From assembly GCA_030636965.1 (NCBI GenBank), contig DAOVVW010000037.1:1-7440 (forward strand): a DNA stretch of 7,440 bases. Reading direction: 5' to 3'. This document shows, in pieces, positions 1 through 6,462 of the stretch. The position numbers and the translations under genes were made by a program. The DNA comes from Pseudomonadota bacterium. GTDB lineage: Bacteria; BMS3Abin14. Within the stretch, counting starts at the first letter, position 1, and each line of letters opens with the position of its first letter. The notes below the pieces were generated by a model that saw only the letters and a program-made list of their open reading frames with translations, searched no databases and was not told the origin of the DNA.

Positions 1-92
1 ATAGTTTCACGCCCAGCCAGGGTCTACACTAGCGGGATCGTCGGACTACAGCTGCTTGTTACCTTTTTTGGGATGCATCTGCTTAGATATGT

Positions 93-125
93 GTTCAACG
101 TTGAACGTTCAAAGTTCAATGTTCG
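93..125. repeat. TTCAACGTTGAA-type palindromic repeat cluster
   Basis: Positions 93-106 are a perfect 14-base palindrome, GTTCAACGTTGAAC. It is followed by degenerate copies of the same word (CGTTCAAAG, GTTCAATGTTCG). The same family recurs around 2792-2891, on the far side of the kinase gene, so copies flank that gene. Such AT-rich low-complexity words are common in gaps of large environmental bacterial genomes; their role is unknown to me. Confidence 0.6.
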
Positions 126-180
126 ATAAATCCAAAATCCAAGACTAAAGAACCACGTGCTGCGACGCTTCTCGCAATGA

Positions 181-197
181 TCTGGCCTTTGGCCAGA
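181..197. repeat. Short perfect hairpin, 7-bp stem and 3-base loop
   Basis: TCTGGCC-TTT-GGCCAGA pairs perfectly over 7 bp. No T-run follows directly (the next T-rich stretch is at 212-218), so it is not a textbook intrinsic terminator on the plus strand. It sits inside repeat-like sequence and may simply be part of an interspersed element. Confidence 0.4.
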
Positions 198-238
198 GTT
201 TCTGATTTCGGGTTTTTCTAAATCACTAACCTTGTTTT

Positions 239-302
239 CTCCGTGTCCTCCGTGCCTCCGTGGTGAAAAAATGACTTTCAACCTTCAACTTTTAATTTCA
301 AC
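239..302. repeat. Triple CTCCGTG repeat followed by TTCAAC-rich sequence
   Basis: CTCCGTG occurs at 239-245, 248-254 and 256-262, followed by GTGAAAAA. I recognise this as a type of intergenic repeat seen in many environmental bacteria. TTCAACCTTCAAC and related words then fill 277-302. One frame through the block is open and joins the kinase gene in frame, with a TTG at 232 and an ATG at 271. This adds a 40-residue N-terminus (containing CPPCLRGEK) that derives wholly from repeat and promoter DNA and is unlikely to be protein. Confidence 0.55.
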
Positions 303-313
303 TCTATACATTC

Positions 314-342
314 TTGTTAAACTCCAACAAATTCCATATAAT
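314..342 (+). promoter_or_regulatory. Sigma70-like promoter for the kinase gene (possibly leaderless mRNA)
   Basis: The -35 hexamer TTGTTA (314-319, four of six consensus bases) and a perfect -10 hexamer TATAAT (337-342) are separated by exactly 17 bases. Transcription would start at about 348-352. The kinase ATG is at 352 and has no Shine-Dalgarno before it, so the mRNA would have a leader of zero to four bases. The region is AT-rich, so a chance match is possible, but the hexamers, spacing, missing ribosome site and start codon agree. Confidence 0.55.
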
Positions 343-351
343 TCACCAGTT

Positions 352-2784
352 ATGGAGATCTTCCAGCAGGCCAGATTAGTCGTTGAGAAGTATCTATCCA
401 GATACGATCTGCCATCCCCGTGGGAATTCGGGCTGATCGATTCGATCACCTTCACAGCTGCCTGCCTTTCAATACTATTCTTCATAGTCTTTCTCTTCCG
501 CAACAGGCAGACTCGATCAAAATTGGACAGGCCGTCTCGCACTCTTCTGAAAAAAGCGAAAAAAGCAGAGAAAAAAGGGAATTTCAAGGATGCCGGTGAT
601 CTATACATGGCTGCAAAAAGCTATGAGGCTGCCGCAAAAGCGTTCATCCAGATCTGGGATTACCGAAAGGCAGCCGAAGCCTGCCTGAAGAGTGATGATT
701 TTATCAACGCTGCCAAGTGCCTGGTAAAGGTTGAGGATTACAGCAAAGCAGCAGATCTCTTCCTGAAAGGAAAGGATTTTGCGCAGGCTGGTGAGAACTT
801 GCTGAGAATAGGACTGTACCAGGACGCCGCGCCACTTTTCGAACGGGGTAGCGAACCTGTAAAAGCTGCTGAATGCTACGGCAAGATGGGGCTCTATCAG
901 AAAGCGGGTGAACTTCTTTCGAGTAACGGTGACCACGCAAAGTCTGCTCCATATCTATTGCGGGCTCTTCAGGAGAGGATCAGCAGAAGAAATGCCTCAG
1001 TATCTCTTGATGAAGATGCAGTAGCCAGGAACCTGGCACTTCTGGCTTCTGCGAGTCTCATTGAATCAGATAATAAAAAGAAGGCAGCACAGGCACTGGA
1101 ACTTGGCGGCCTTGTATCAAATGCTGCAAAACTGTACGAGGAACTCGGCGACAGACGCAGAGCATCAAAACTCTACATGCAGATCAAGGATACTGCGGCA
1201 GCAGCCAGAGTTATGGAATCTTCCGACCATCCGGACGACGGCGGCCACGATATCGCTGAGGCCTTGCTGGAGGAGGGAAAGCTTTCAGAAGCCGCTGATC
1301 TTTTTACACGTTTGGGAGAGTGGAAGAAGGCCGGTCAGATCTACAGGCAGGCAGACATGATGGAAAAGGCGGCAGACGCTTTCAGGATGGCGAATGAGAA
1401 CAGGGCGGCCGCCGATATCCTCCTCAAACTCAGCAAGCCATCTGAAGCGGCTGAACTGCTGGTTGCTGCCGGCGAGGCCGGGGAAGCCGCCGAGATCTAC
1501 AGAGAGATGGGAGAAGCCGATCAGGAAGTAAAAGCACTTGAGGAAGCTGGCCTTTTCTTTCAAGTAGCCAAGAGACTTATTGAACAGGGAAAAAACCAGG
1601 CCGCAACAGAAGCACTCCAGAAGGTTGAGGAAAACGATCCCAATTTCTCCGATGCCAACCGTCTTTTAGGAGAGTTGTTTTTCGGCCAGAAGATATGGCC
1701 CCTGGCTATTGCCAGTTTCCAGAAAGCTCTCCAGGACGGGGATGTTCGCAGGGATAATCTTGAGTCCTATTATCGATTCGCCATCTGCCTCAGAGAGGAT
1801 GGCCAGTACCAGGGAGCACTTTCTATTTTAGAAAAGATATTGATGGTTGATTATCATTACAGGGATGTTAAGGATCAGTTACAGAACGTTAAGGGATTGC
1901 TGGCAACATCACCCATCAGTCCCCGGACTCAGCCCGAAACAGGTGATGTACCAGGCGATGTAACCGTCGTTCAAACTGAATCGCGCCAAAAACAGGGCAG
2001 ATACGAAATAATCGAGGAAATCGGCAGGGGAGGAATGGGGGTTGTCTATAGCGCAAAAGACACCATACTGGACAGGATGGTGGCCTACAAAATTCTGCCT
2101 CCTCAAGTCCAGCGAAACAAGCGTGTTCTTGATATGTTCCTGAGGGAGGCAAAGTCCGCCGCCAGGCTGTCTCACCCCAATATCGTTACGATCTTCGATG
2201 CAGACAGGAGCGCGGAAGAATACTACATAATCATGGAACTTGTGGAAGGCAAGTCCCTGAAGGAACTTCTGGAAAAGGAGGGAAAATTCGAACAGAAAGC
2301 CGCTCTTCTCCTTATTACTCAGGTTCTGCATGCCCTTGCTTATGCCCACAGCAGAGGTATCGTGCACAGGGACATCAAACCCGCAAATCTCCTATGGGCG
2401 CAAGAAGAAAAGCTGGTTAAAATAACCGACTTTGGCCTGGCAAGGGTGATCGAAGAGGGCAGGCGAACTCACACTCAGATGGCAGGTACTCCATACTACA
2501 TGGCTCCTGAACAGATCCTCGGGGGCACTGTAGATCACAGGGCTGATCTGTACTCAGCTGGTATTACACTCTACGAATTCCTCACAGGATCAGTTCCTTT
2601 CACAGAGGGGGATGTGCTGTACCATCACGTCCACACACCGGCCAGACCTCCCCATGAAGTTGATGAATCAATCCCTCCTGAACTTTCCACTATCATTATG
2701 CGGTGCATGGAAAAGGATGCGGAGAAGAGATATTCAAATATTCCGGAAATACTGGAAGAGTTGAAGAAGGTGGTTAAAGGCTAG
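352..2784 (+). CDS. Membrane-anchored helical-repeat Ser/Thr protein kinase (Hanks type)
   Basis: This 810-residue protein phosphorylates Ser/Thr on unknown targets. Residues 29-49 form one hydrophobic helix followed by a basic stretch (R50, R52, R55), which puts everything after it in the cytoplasm. Residues 78-207, 242-293 and 311-427 are gapless runs of a 13-residue helical unit, aromatic-x-x-A-A/G-x-x-L/Y; residues 428-520 look like ordinary TPRs. A Pro/Gln/Thr-rich linker leads to the kinase domain (551-806). Its glycine loop is G558-R-G-G-M-G563, the ATP lysine K580, the alphaC glutamate E599, the catalytic loop H672-R-D674-I-K676-P-A-N679, D693-F-G, and G712-T-P ending at A718-P-E720. 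All catalytic residues are present, so it should be active. T706, T708 and T713 in the activation segment are candidate autophosphorylation sites. I chose ATG 352, not TTG 232 or ATG 271, because the sequence before it is repeat and promoter. No PASTA or other extracellular sensor is present. Kinase assignment is very sure; ligand and substrate are unknown. Confidence 0.95.
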   Translation: MEIFQQARLVVEKYLSRYDLPSPWEFGLIDSITFTAACLSILFFIVFLFRNRQTRSKLDRPSRTLLKKAKKAEKKGNFKDAGDLYMAAKSYEAAAKAFIQIWDYRKAAEACLKSDDFINAAKCLVKVEDYSKAADLFLKGKDFAQAGENLLRIGLYQDAAPLFERGSEPVKAAECYGKMGLYQKAGELLSSNGDHAKSAPYLLRALQERISRRNASVSLDEDAVARNLALLASASLIESDNKKKAAQALELGGLVSNAAKLYEELGDRRRASKLYMQIKDTAAAARVMESSDHPDDGGHDIAEALLEEGKLSEAADLFTRLGEWKKAGQIYRQADMMEKAADAFRMANENRAAADILLKLSKPSEAAELLVAAGEAGEAAEIYREMGEADQEVKALEEAGLFFQVAKRLIEQGKNQAATEALQKVEENDPNFSDANRLLGELFFGQKIWPLAIASFQKALQDGDVRRDNLESYYRFAICLREDGQYQGALSILEKILMVDYHYRDVKDQLQNVKGLLATSPISPRTQPETGDVPGDVTVVQTESRQKQGRYEIIEEIGRGGMGVVYSAKDTILDRMVAYKILPPQVQRNKRVLDMFLREAKSAARLSHPNIVTIFDADRSAEEYYIIMELVEGKSLKELLEKEGKFEQKAALLLITQVLHALAYAHSRGIVHRDIKPANLLWAQEEKLVKITDFGLARVIEEGRRTHTQMAGTPYYMAPEQILGGTVDHRADLYSAGITLYEFLTGSVPFTEGDVLYHHVHTPARPPHEVDESIPPELSTIIMRCMEKDAEKRYSNIPEILEELKKVVKG

Positions 2785-2791
2785 TTAAACT

Positions 2792-2891
2792 GGTTCAACG
2801 TGCAACGTTCAACGTCGATTTGAACAGTTGACTTTTATAACATTGAACATTGAACGCCTGCCACGCCAGAGGCGTGGTTAAACGTTGAACC
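2792..2891. repeat. Convergent-gene gap with 10-bp inverted repeat and inner hairpin
   Basis: GGTTCAACGT (2792-2801) is the exact reverse complement of ACGTTGAACC (2882-2891), so the two bound a 100-base block. Inside are further degenerate TTCAAC/TTGAAC words and a perfect 7-bp hairpin, CCACGCC-AGA-GGCGTGG (2861-2877). The block fills nearly all of the gap between the converging kinase and pentapeptide genes. The hairpin lacks a T-run on either strand, so a terminator role is only possible. Boundary repeats make it look like a small non-autonomous element, but no target-site duplication is evident. Confidence 0.5.
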
Positions 2892-2896
2892 CGATC

Positions 2897-3991
2897 TTAT
2901 TCAGATTTCCCCGGATGCACTGTCCCCTCCAGATTTGCGTCAGCAAGGTCGGCGCCTATAATGTTCGCTCCGGTCATATCAGCTCGGGCAAGATTTGCAC
3001 TTGCAAAATCTGCCCTTGTAAGATCAGCATTCTTGAGGTTCGCACCCGACAGGTCTGAACCGGACAGGTTGCATCCTTCCATCCGTGCTCCAGTGAAGTT
3101 CGCACCATCCAATTGACATTTACTGATCTTTGCCTCTGTAAGGGTAGCACCGATAAAGGAGGCTTTAGTCATTTTTGCGCCGATAGCAGTAGAATAAGTC
3201 ATCTTTGCATAGTTCATGTCACAGTCGGAAAAATCTCCTGATCCCATATCCGCTTGTGTCAACTCAGCATTTCTGAAAATAGCCCTCCTGAATTGCGCTC
3301 CGGACATCACGATACCTGTGAGGTTGCTCAGTGAAAAATCCGCACCTTCGCCTTTGGCCTCCTCTAGCTTCGCCTTCAGGAGAACACTCCCGTTAAAGCC
3401 TGTTGAGACCAGTGAGGTACCTTGTAAATCAGCCCGAGTAAGGTTCCCACCTTTAAGGTCCGCCCCCGAGAGATCCGCCTTCTGAAGTGAAGCGTTTACA
3501 AGGCTTACATCTACCATTGATGTTCCACGCAGGTTTGCATTTATGAGCAGGATTTCATCAAGATTACTGTCATTGAAGATCGCCCCCGGCGCAGTTAGAT
3601 TATTACCCCTGGCCCTTCGAAGGGAAGCTCCGGAAATGTCTGCTGAAGAGAAATTGCATTCCTCCAGTTTGGAATCGTCCATGTTAATACCTTTTGCATC
3701 GATGCCAGAGGCATTGGCTCCAGAAAGGTCAGCTCCGGTAAGCTGCGAGCCGCTAAGAGTGGCATTTTCCAGGTTTGAGCCCACCAGGCTGGCATACGAA
3801 AGGTCAGCTCCGGACAGATCGCTATTTGCGAGGTTGGCCTCAGACAGATCAGCGTACTGAAAGTTCGCACCGGAAAAATCGACATCCGACAGGTCAGTAC
3901 CTCGCAACGATATCCTTACGAGATTGGCTCCAGCCAGACTCTCGCCTTTTTCCTTTTTCGCCAGTATTTCCTCTAGTGTATATTCAGCCAA
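2897..3991 (-). CDS. Pentapeptide-repeat protein, 68 uninterrupted repeats
   Basis: The 364-residue product has a 17-residue N-terminal lead (a short helix, EEILAKKEKGE), then 68 consecutive five-residue units without insertion or gap (residues 18-357), and a seven-residue tail. Most units follow A-D/N-L-x-x (for example ADLSGANLKNADLTRADF). Such proteins fold as right-handed quadrilateral beta-helices with four units per turn, so 68 units predict 17 turns. The weakest units are RGNNL-TAPGA (128-137), NASGI-DAKGI (93-102) and KGEGA (213-217). There is no signal peptide or membrane segment, so it is probably cytoplasmic. The start is TTG, supported by a strong Shine-Dalgarno. Family members include gyrase-protecting DNA mimics (Qnr, MfpA), but most have no known role, and nothing here shows that this one binds gyrase. 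It converges on the kinase gene and diverges from the FHA gene. Confidence 0.93.
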   Translation of the reverse strand: MAEYTLEEILAKKEKGESLAGANLVRISLRGTDLSDVDFSGANFQYADLSEANLANSDLSGADLSYASLVGSNLENATLSGSQLTGADLSGANASGIDAKGINMDDSKLEECNFSSADISGASLRRARGNNLTAPGAIFNDSNLDEILLINANLRGTSMVDVSLVNASLQKADLSGADLKGGNLTRADLQGTSLVSTGFNGSVLLKAKLEEAKGEGADFSLSNLTGIVMSGAQFRRAIFRNAELTQADMGSGDFSDCDMNYAKMTYSTAIGAKMTKASFIGATLTEAKISKCQLDGANFTGARMEGCNLSGSDLSGANLKNADLTRADFASANLARADMTGANIIGADLADANLEGTVHPGKSE

Positions 3992-3997
3992 AGTTTA

Positions 3998-4006
3998 CCT
4001 CTCCTC
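3998..4006 (-). promoter_or_regulatory. Shine-Dalgarno that supports a TTG start
   Basis: Read on the minus strand, GAGGAGAGG lies six bases before the TTG at 3991-3989. There is no ATG between it and the repeat region, so the TTG is the likely start of the pentapeptide-repeat gene. Confidence 0.7.
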
Positions 4007-4060
4007 AGGTTTAGTGAAATTCCCGCCAGATCAGGATCGAATATCTGATTGTCAGTTTTA

Positions 4061-4085
4061 CTTGAAACTTGAAACCTGATACCTG
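4061..4085. repeat. Tandem CTTGAAA / CCTGATA repeat
   Basis: CTTGAAA is repeated exactly in tandem (4061-4067, 4068-4074), followed by CCTGATA and CCTG (4075-4085). It belongs to the same class of low-complexity intergenic words found in the window's other gaps, and lies between the divergent pentapeptide and FHA genes. Confidence 0.5.
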
Positions 4086-4088
4086 TCG

Positions 4089-4120
4089 TTCGACTGGCTC
4101 ACGACCCTGAGCTTGTCGAA
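4089..4120. repeat. TTCGAC...GTCGAA interspersed hairpin repeat
   Basis: TTCGAC (4089-4094) pairs with GTCGAA (4115-4120), and inside it GCTCA (4097-4101) pairs with TGAGC (4108-4112) around a six-base loop. On the minus strand it reads CCCTTCGACAAGCTCAGGG and onward, which I recognise as a widespread dispersed repeat in environmental bacterial genomes. It may form a hairpin in either transcript from this divergent gap. Confidence 0.6.
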
Positions 4121-4157
4121 GGGAAACTGCTTTAATAGTTATTACTTACCGGGCCCC

Positions 4158-4186
4158 TTGTCAACAAACTCATTGTGGGATAACAT
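4158..4186 (+). promoter_or_regulatory. Candidate promoter for the FHA-radical SAM operon
   Basis: TTGTCA (4158-4163, five of six -35 consensus bases) and TAACAT (4181-4186, four of six -10 bases) are 17 bases apart. Transcription would begin near 4193, giving a leader of about 29 bases that includes the GGGAG ribosome site at 4210-4214. The -10 match is only moderate. Confidence 0.4.
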
Positions 4187-4221
4187 CAAATTCAGTTCTG
4201 ACACTTTTTGGGAGTCAATTT

Positions 4222-5424
4222 ATGCACAGCTTCACAGAGATTTCTCCTATCTTTCCTTTTTCTTCTGTAGTTCTTCACGATACACCTCCGACCCCGGGTA
4301 TATTTGACGATATACTCTCGGGCGCCAACGAAATGGGCAGCTTCGAATATGGATATTGTGTCACTTCGAAGGATGCCACCGTTGAAAATCCTTATTTTCT
4401 GTTCTTCTTTCAAAGAAAACCCTACGCTGCCGGGAGAATCCTGGAAAAGGAAGGGCTTGAGGAAATATCCATAAGGGACTTCTTTATCTTTATTGCTACT
4501 AATCCCAACTGCCGCCTCCATTTCCTGAAAACTGATCCGATATTACTGAAATCCATACTTGTGCTGCTGCAGCGTTCTCCGGAGACTGGCGGAAGCTCGG
4601 AGTTCCTGAAGATAGAGGATCTGGTCGTAAAGATGATGCGAGGCAGGAAGGACTCCCTCATCGCATTGATACAGGAGGGAGTATACAACATGGTCTTTGC
4701 GAGGGAGGGTAGGGCGGTAAAGGCCTATTTTTCGGATCAGTACGTGCAATCCTCAGGTGGCATCGACTGGCACGACCTGTTCAAGAGAATTGAAGCGAGT
4801 ACCAGCCACGGAGGTACTGTCAGGATACAGATCTATGAAAATCTCTCCACAAATCCAGGCAACGAGTATCTTGAGGGTGAAGCTGAATATCCTGGTGGTG
4901 TTTTTGGCTATTACACAAAGGCCATGGCCGAACTCATTGTGAGGGATAAAACCCGCACTCTGAAGCGTATCAGCGTGACTCACTATCCTTTTACTATAGG
5001 CAGGGGAGACGAAGCTGATCTGAGTCTCAACGATCCCGGAATATCAAGGATGCATGCGTCCTTTGAAGAAAAGGATGGCAAGCTGATCGTCAAGGACCTG
5101 GACAGTCTCAACGGCATTTTCGTCAACGATAATCTTACGAAAGAGTTTACCCTCCAGGACGGAGACAAGGTAACCCTGGGAAGTCATCACCTCCATGTAG
5201 TTCTGGCAAGGTCTCCTGCAGAGGACGTTAATCTATTATCGCCCGGGTCACTGGATGAGACGATGGCCATGGACCGACACGCACGAATAAAAGTAGCCTG
5301 TCCTGAATGCGGTGCTGTCGGCAGCCTTACCTTCACAACCCTCATGGCCAAGAAGAAAATACGTATCAGATGCCCCAAATGCACTCATCGCTTCATCCCC
5401 GCAGGTATGCAACAGAGCACCTGA
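4222..5424 (+). CDS. FHA-domain protein with C-terminal Cys4 zinc ribbon
   Basis: The 400-residue product has three parts. Residues 1-245 are a soluble region I do not recognise, with mixed hydrophobic strands and helices; part of it (residues 140-175, with EGVYNMVFAREGRAVKAYF) has the look of a small beta-rich sensory or scaffold fold, which is only an impression. Residues 248-330 are a forkhead-associated (FHA) domain, which binds phosphothreonine peptides: G260-R261, S275-R-M-H278 and N297-G298 are the usual conserved residues, and all are present. Residues 356-390 form a zinc ribbon with C360-x2-C363 and C384-x2-C387, resembling the small MJ0042-type zinc finger. There is no signal peptide or membrane helix. 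ATG 4222 has a ribosome site (GGGAG) seven bases upstream. The gene is followed within three bases by the radical SAM gene. An upstream kinase gene makes it a plausible reader of that kinase's phosphorylation, which is inference. Confidence 0.9.
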   Translation: MHSFTEISPIFPFSSVVLHDTPPTPGIFDDILSGANEMGSFEYGYCVTSKDATVENPYFLFFFQRKPYAAGRILEKEGLEEISIRDFFIFIATNPNCRLHFLKTDPILLKSILVLLQRSPETGGSSEFLKIEDLVVKMMRGRKDSLIALIQEGVYNMVFAREGRAVKAYFSDQYVQSSGGIDWHDLFKRIEASTSHGGTVRIQIYENLSTNPGNEYLEGEAEYPGGVFGYYTKAMAELIVRDKTRTLKRISVTHYPFTIGRGDEADLSLNDPGISRMHASFEEKDGKLIVKDLDSLNGIFVNDNLTKEFTLQDGDKVTLGSHHLHVVLARSPAEDVNLLSPGSLDETMAMDRHARIKVACPECGAVGSLTFTTLMAKKKIRIRCPKCTHRFIPAGMQQST

Positions 5425-5427
5425 TAA

Positions 5428-6438
5428 ATGATTCGTGAGGCCATCCTCTTTGAAAAGCTGGAGAAGGATGCTGTCCTCTGCCATCTTTGTGCTCACAGGT
5501 GTGTTATCAATCTCTCTAGACGGGGTATTTGCCAAGTCAGGGAAAACAGGGATGGCAAACTCTATACCCATGTCTATGGACGCATTATTGCCGAAAATAT
5601 CGATCCCATAGAAAAAAAACCCCTTTACCATTTCCAGCCCGGGAGCCGCTCTTACTCCATCGCAACCTGCGGCTGCAACATGAGTTGCACACACTGTCAG
5701 AACCATTACATCAGTCTCGAGGCACCATTACTGGATCCGATTCCCGGGGAAGACAGATTACCTGAAGATATTGTCAATGCCGCTGAAAAATCAGGATGCA
5801 GATCGATCTCTTATACATACACAGAACCAATAATATTCGCGGAGTTTGCCCTGGACTGCTTTGTCCTTGCTCATGAAAATAATATGGCTAATGTATTCGT
5901 TACCAACGGTTTCCTTACCCCGGAAGCGATTGATGCATTAGTTCCAGGCCTTGATGCCGCTAATATAGATCTGAAGGGCGCCTCCGAAGAGCATTACAGA
6001 ACTTTCTGCAAGGGCAGGTTGGAACCTGTTCTTGAATCGATCGAGGCCCTTCACGAGGCTGGCGTTTGGATCGAAATTACAACCCTGCTTATACCCGGTC
6101 TGAATGACGACGATAAATCACTGGAATTCGTTTCTAACTTTATAGCATCGCTGGACCCGCTGATCCCATGGCATATATCCCGTTTCCATCCTACATACAA
6201 GATGCAGGACAGACCACCGACTCCTCTATCTTCACTGACAAAGGCAGCTAGAGCAGGTGAAAAGGCCGGCCTTAAGTACATCTATATGGGAAATGTACCG
6301 GTTGATTCCGATGTCACCGAATGTCATAAATGTGGGCACAGACTCCTTGAGCGAGCCGGTTTTTCACTTACTGACAGCTTCATTGAAGGGGAGGGGAGTT
6401 GTCCAGGTTGTGATACGCCCTTTCATGGGGTAGTCTGA
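5428..6438 (+). CDS. amrS: AmmeMemoRadiSam system radical SAM enzyme
   Basis: This 336-residue protein matches the radical SAM member of the AmmeMemoRadiSam group, a set named after co-occurring AMMECR1-like and Memo-like proteins; its reaction is not something I can state. The N-terminus has the family's C18-x2-C21-x3-C25 and G33-I-C35-Q-V-R-E-N. The 4Fe-4S/SAM motif is C83-N-M-S-C87-T-H-C90-Q-N. YTYTEPIIFAEF (about residues 130-141) is also typical, and the C-terminal zinc ribbon uses C299, C302, C325 and C328. Length is normal for the family. The start lies three bases after the FHA stop, in the same frame, with no clear Shine-Dalgarno of its own, so it is probably translated by coupling. 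No AMMECR1 or Memo gene is in the window; they may lie elsewhere. Confidence 0.9.
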   Translation: MIREAILFEKLEKDAVLCHLCAHRCVINLSRRGICQVRENRDGKLYTHVYGRIIAENIDPIEKKPLYHFQPGSRSYSIATCGCNMSCTHCQNHYISLEAPLLDPIPGEDRLPEDIVNAAEKSGCRSISYTYTEPIIFAEFALDCFVLAHENNMANVFVTNGFLTPEAIDALVPGLDAANIDLKGASEEHYRTFCKGRLEPVLESIEALHEAGVWIEITTLLIPGLNDDDKSLEFVSNFIASLDPLIPWHISRFHPTYKMQDRPPTPLSSLTKAARAGEKAGLKYIYMGNVPVDSDVTECHKCGHRLLERAGFSLTDSFIEGEGSCPGCDTPFHGVV

Positions 6439-6462
6439 ATCAAGTTGATAGTTGTTAGTTGC

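Larger units (their letters stand above)
1..351. other. Non-coding, repeat-rich region upstream of the kinase gene
   Basis: I see no convincing gene here. One frame is open from the left edge to a TAA at 127-129 and would encode a hydrophobic 42-residue tail. Its last third is translated from the TTCAACGTTGAA repeat, so it is at best the end of a gene starting outside the window. The rest contains a TTCAACGTTGAA-type repeat (93-125), an AATCCAAAATCCAAGAC stretch (128-144), a TTGCGAGAAGCGTCGCAGC-like stretch read on the minus strand (about 158-178), a 7-bp hairpin (181-197), a triple CTCCGTG repeat (239-262), TTCAAC-rich sequence (275-302) and the kinase promoter (314-342). Confidence 0.6.

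Noticed and set aside
1..129. Plus-strand frame open from the left edge, hydrophobic, ending at TAA 127-129
   Set aside because: It could be the end of an upstream gene, but its last 11 residues come from the repeat and the visible part matches no family. Too short to support.
24..281. Minus-strand 85-residue frame upstream of the kinase
   Set aside because: It is built from intergenic repeats (FSPRRHGGHGE comes from CTCCGTG, FERSTLN from TTCAAC), and shows no gene-like composition.
2861..2877. Intrinsic terminator at the kinase/pentapeptide convergence
   Set aside because: The hairpin is perfect, but neither strand has a T-run after it, so it is reported only as part of the repeat block.
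3216..3860. Two open frames on the plus strand opposite the pentapeptide gene (3216-3485 and 3543-3860)
   Set aside because: The 15-base period of the pentapeptide repeats keeps antisense frames open. The sequences show no domain and no ribosome site, and the minus-strand gene explains the region fully.
2897..3991. Pentapeptide protein as a quinolone-resistance (Qnr) or gyrase-protecting gene
   Set aside because: The repeat fold alone does not show this. The protein is longer and lacks the loop-broken pattern of Qnr, and its neighbours do not point to topoisomerase.
4012..4090. Promoter for the pentapeptide gene on the minus strand
   Set aside because: The best -10 candidate (GATATT) has a poor -35 (three of six). 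An inverted repeat ATCAG/CTGAT (4030-4034, 4045-4049) is nearby but too short to call an operator.
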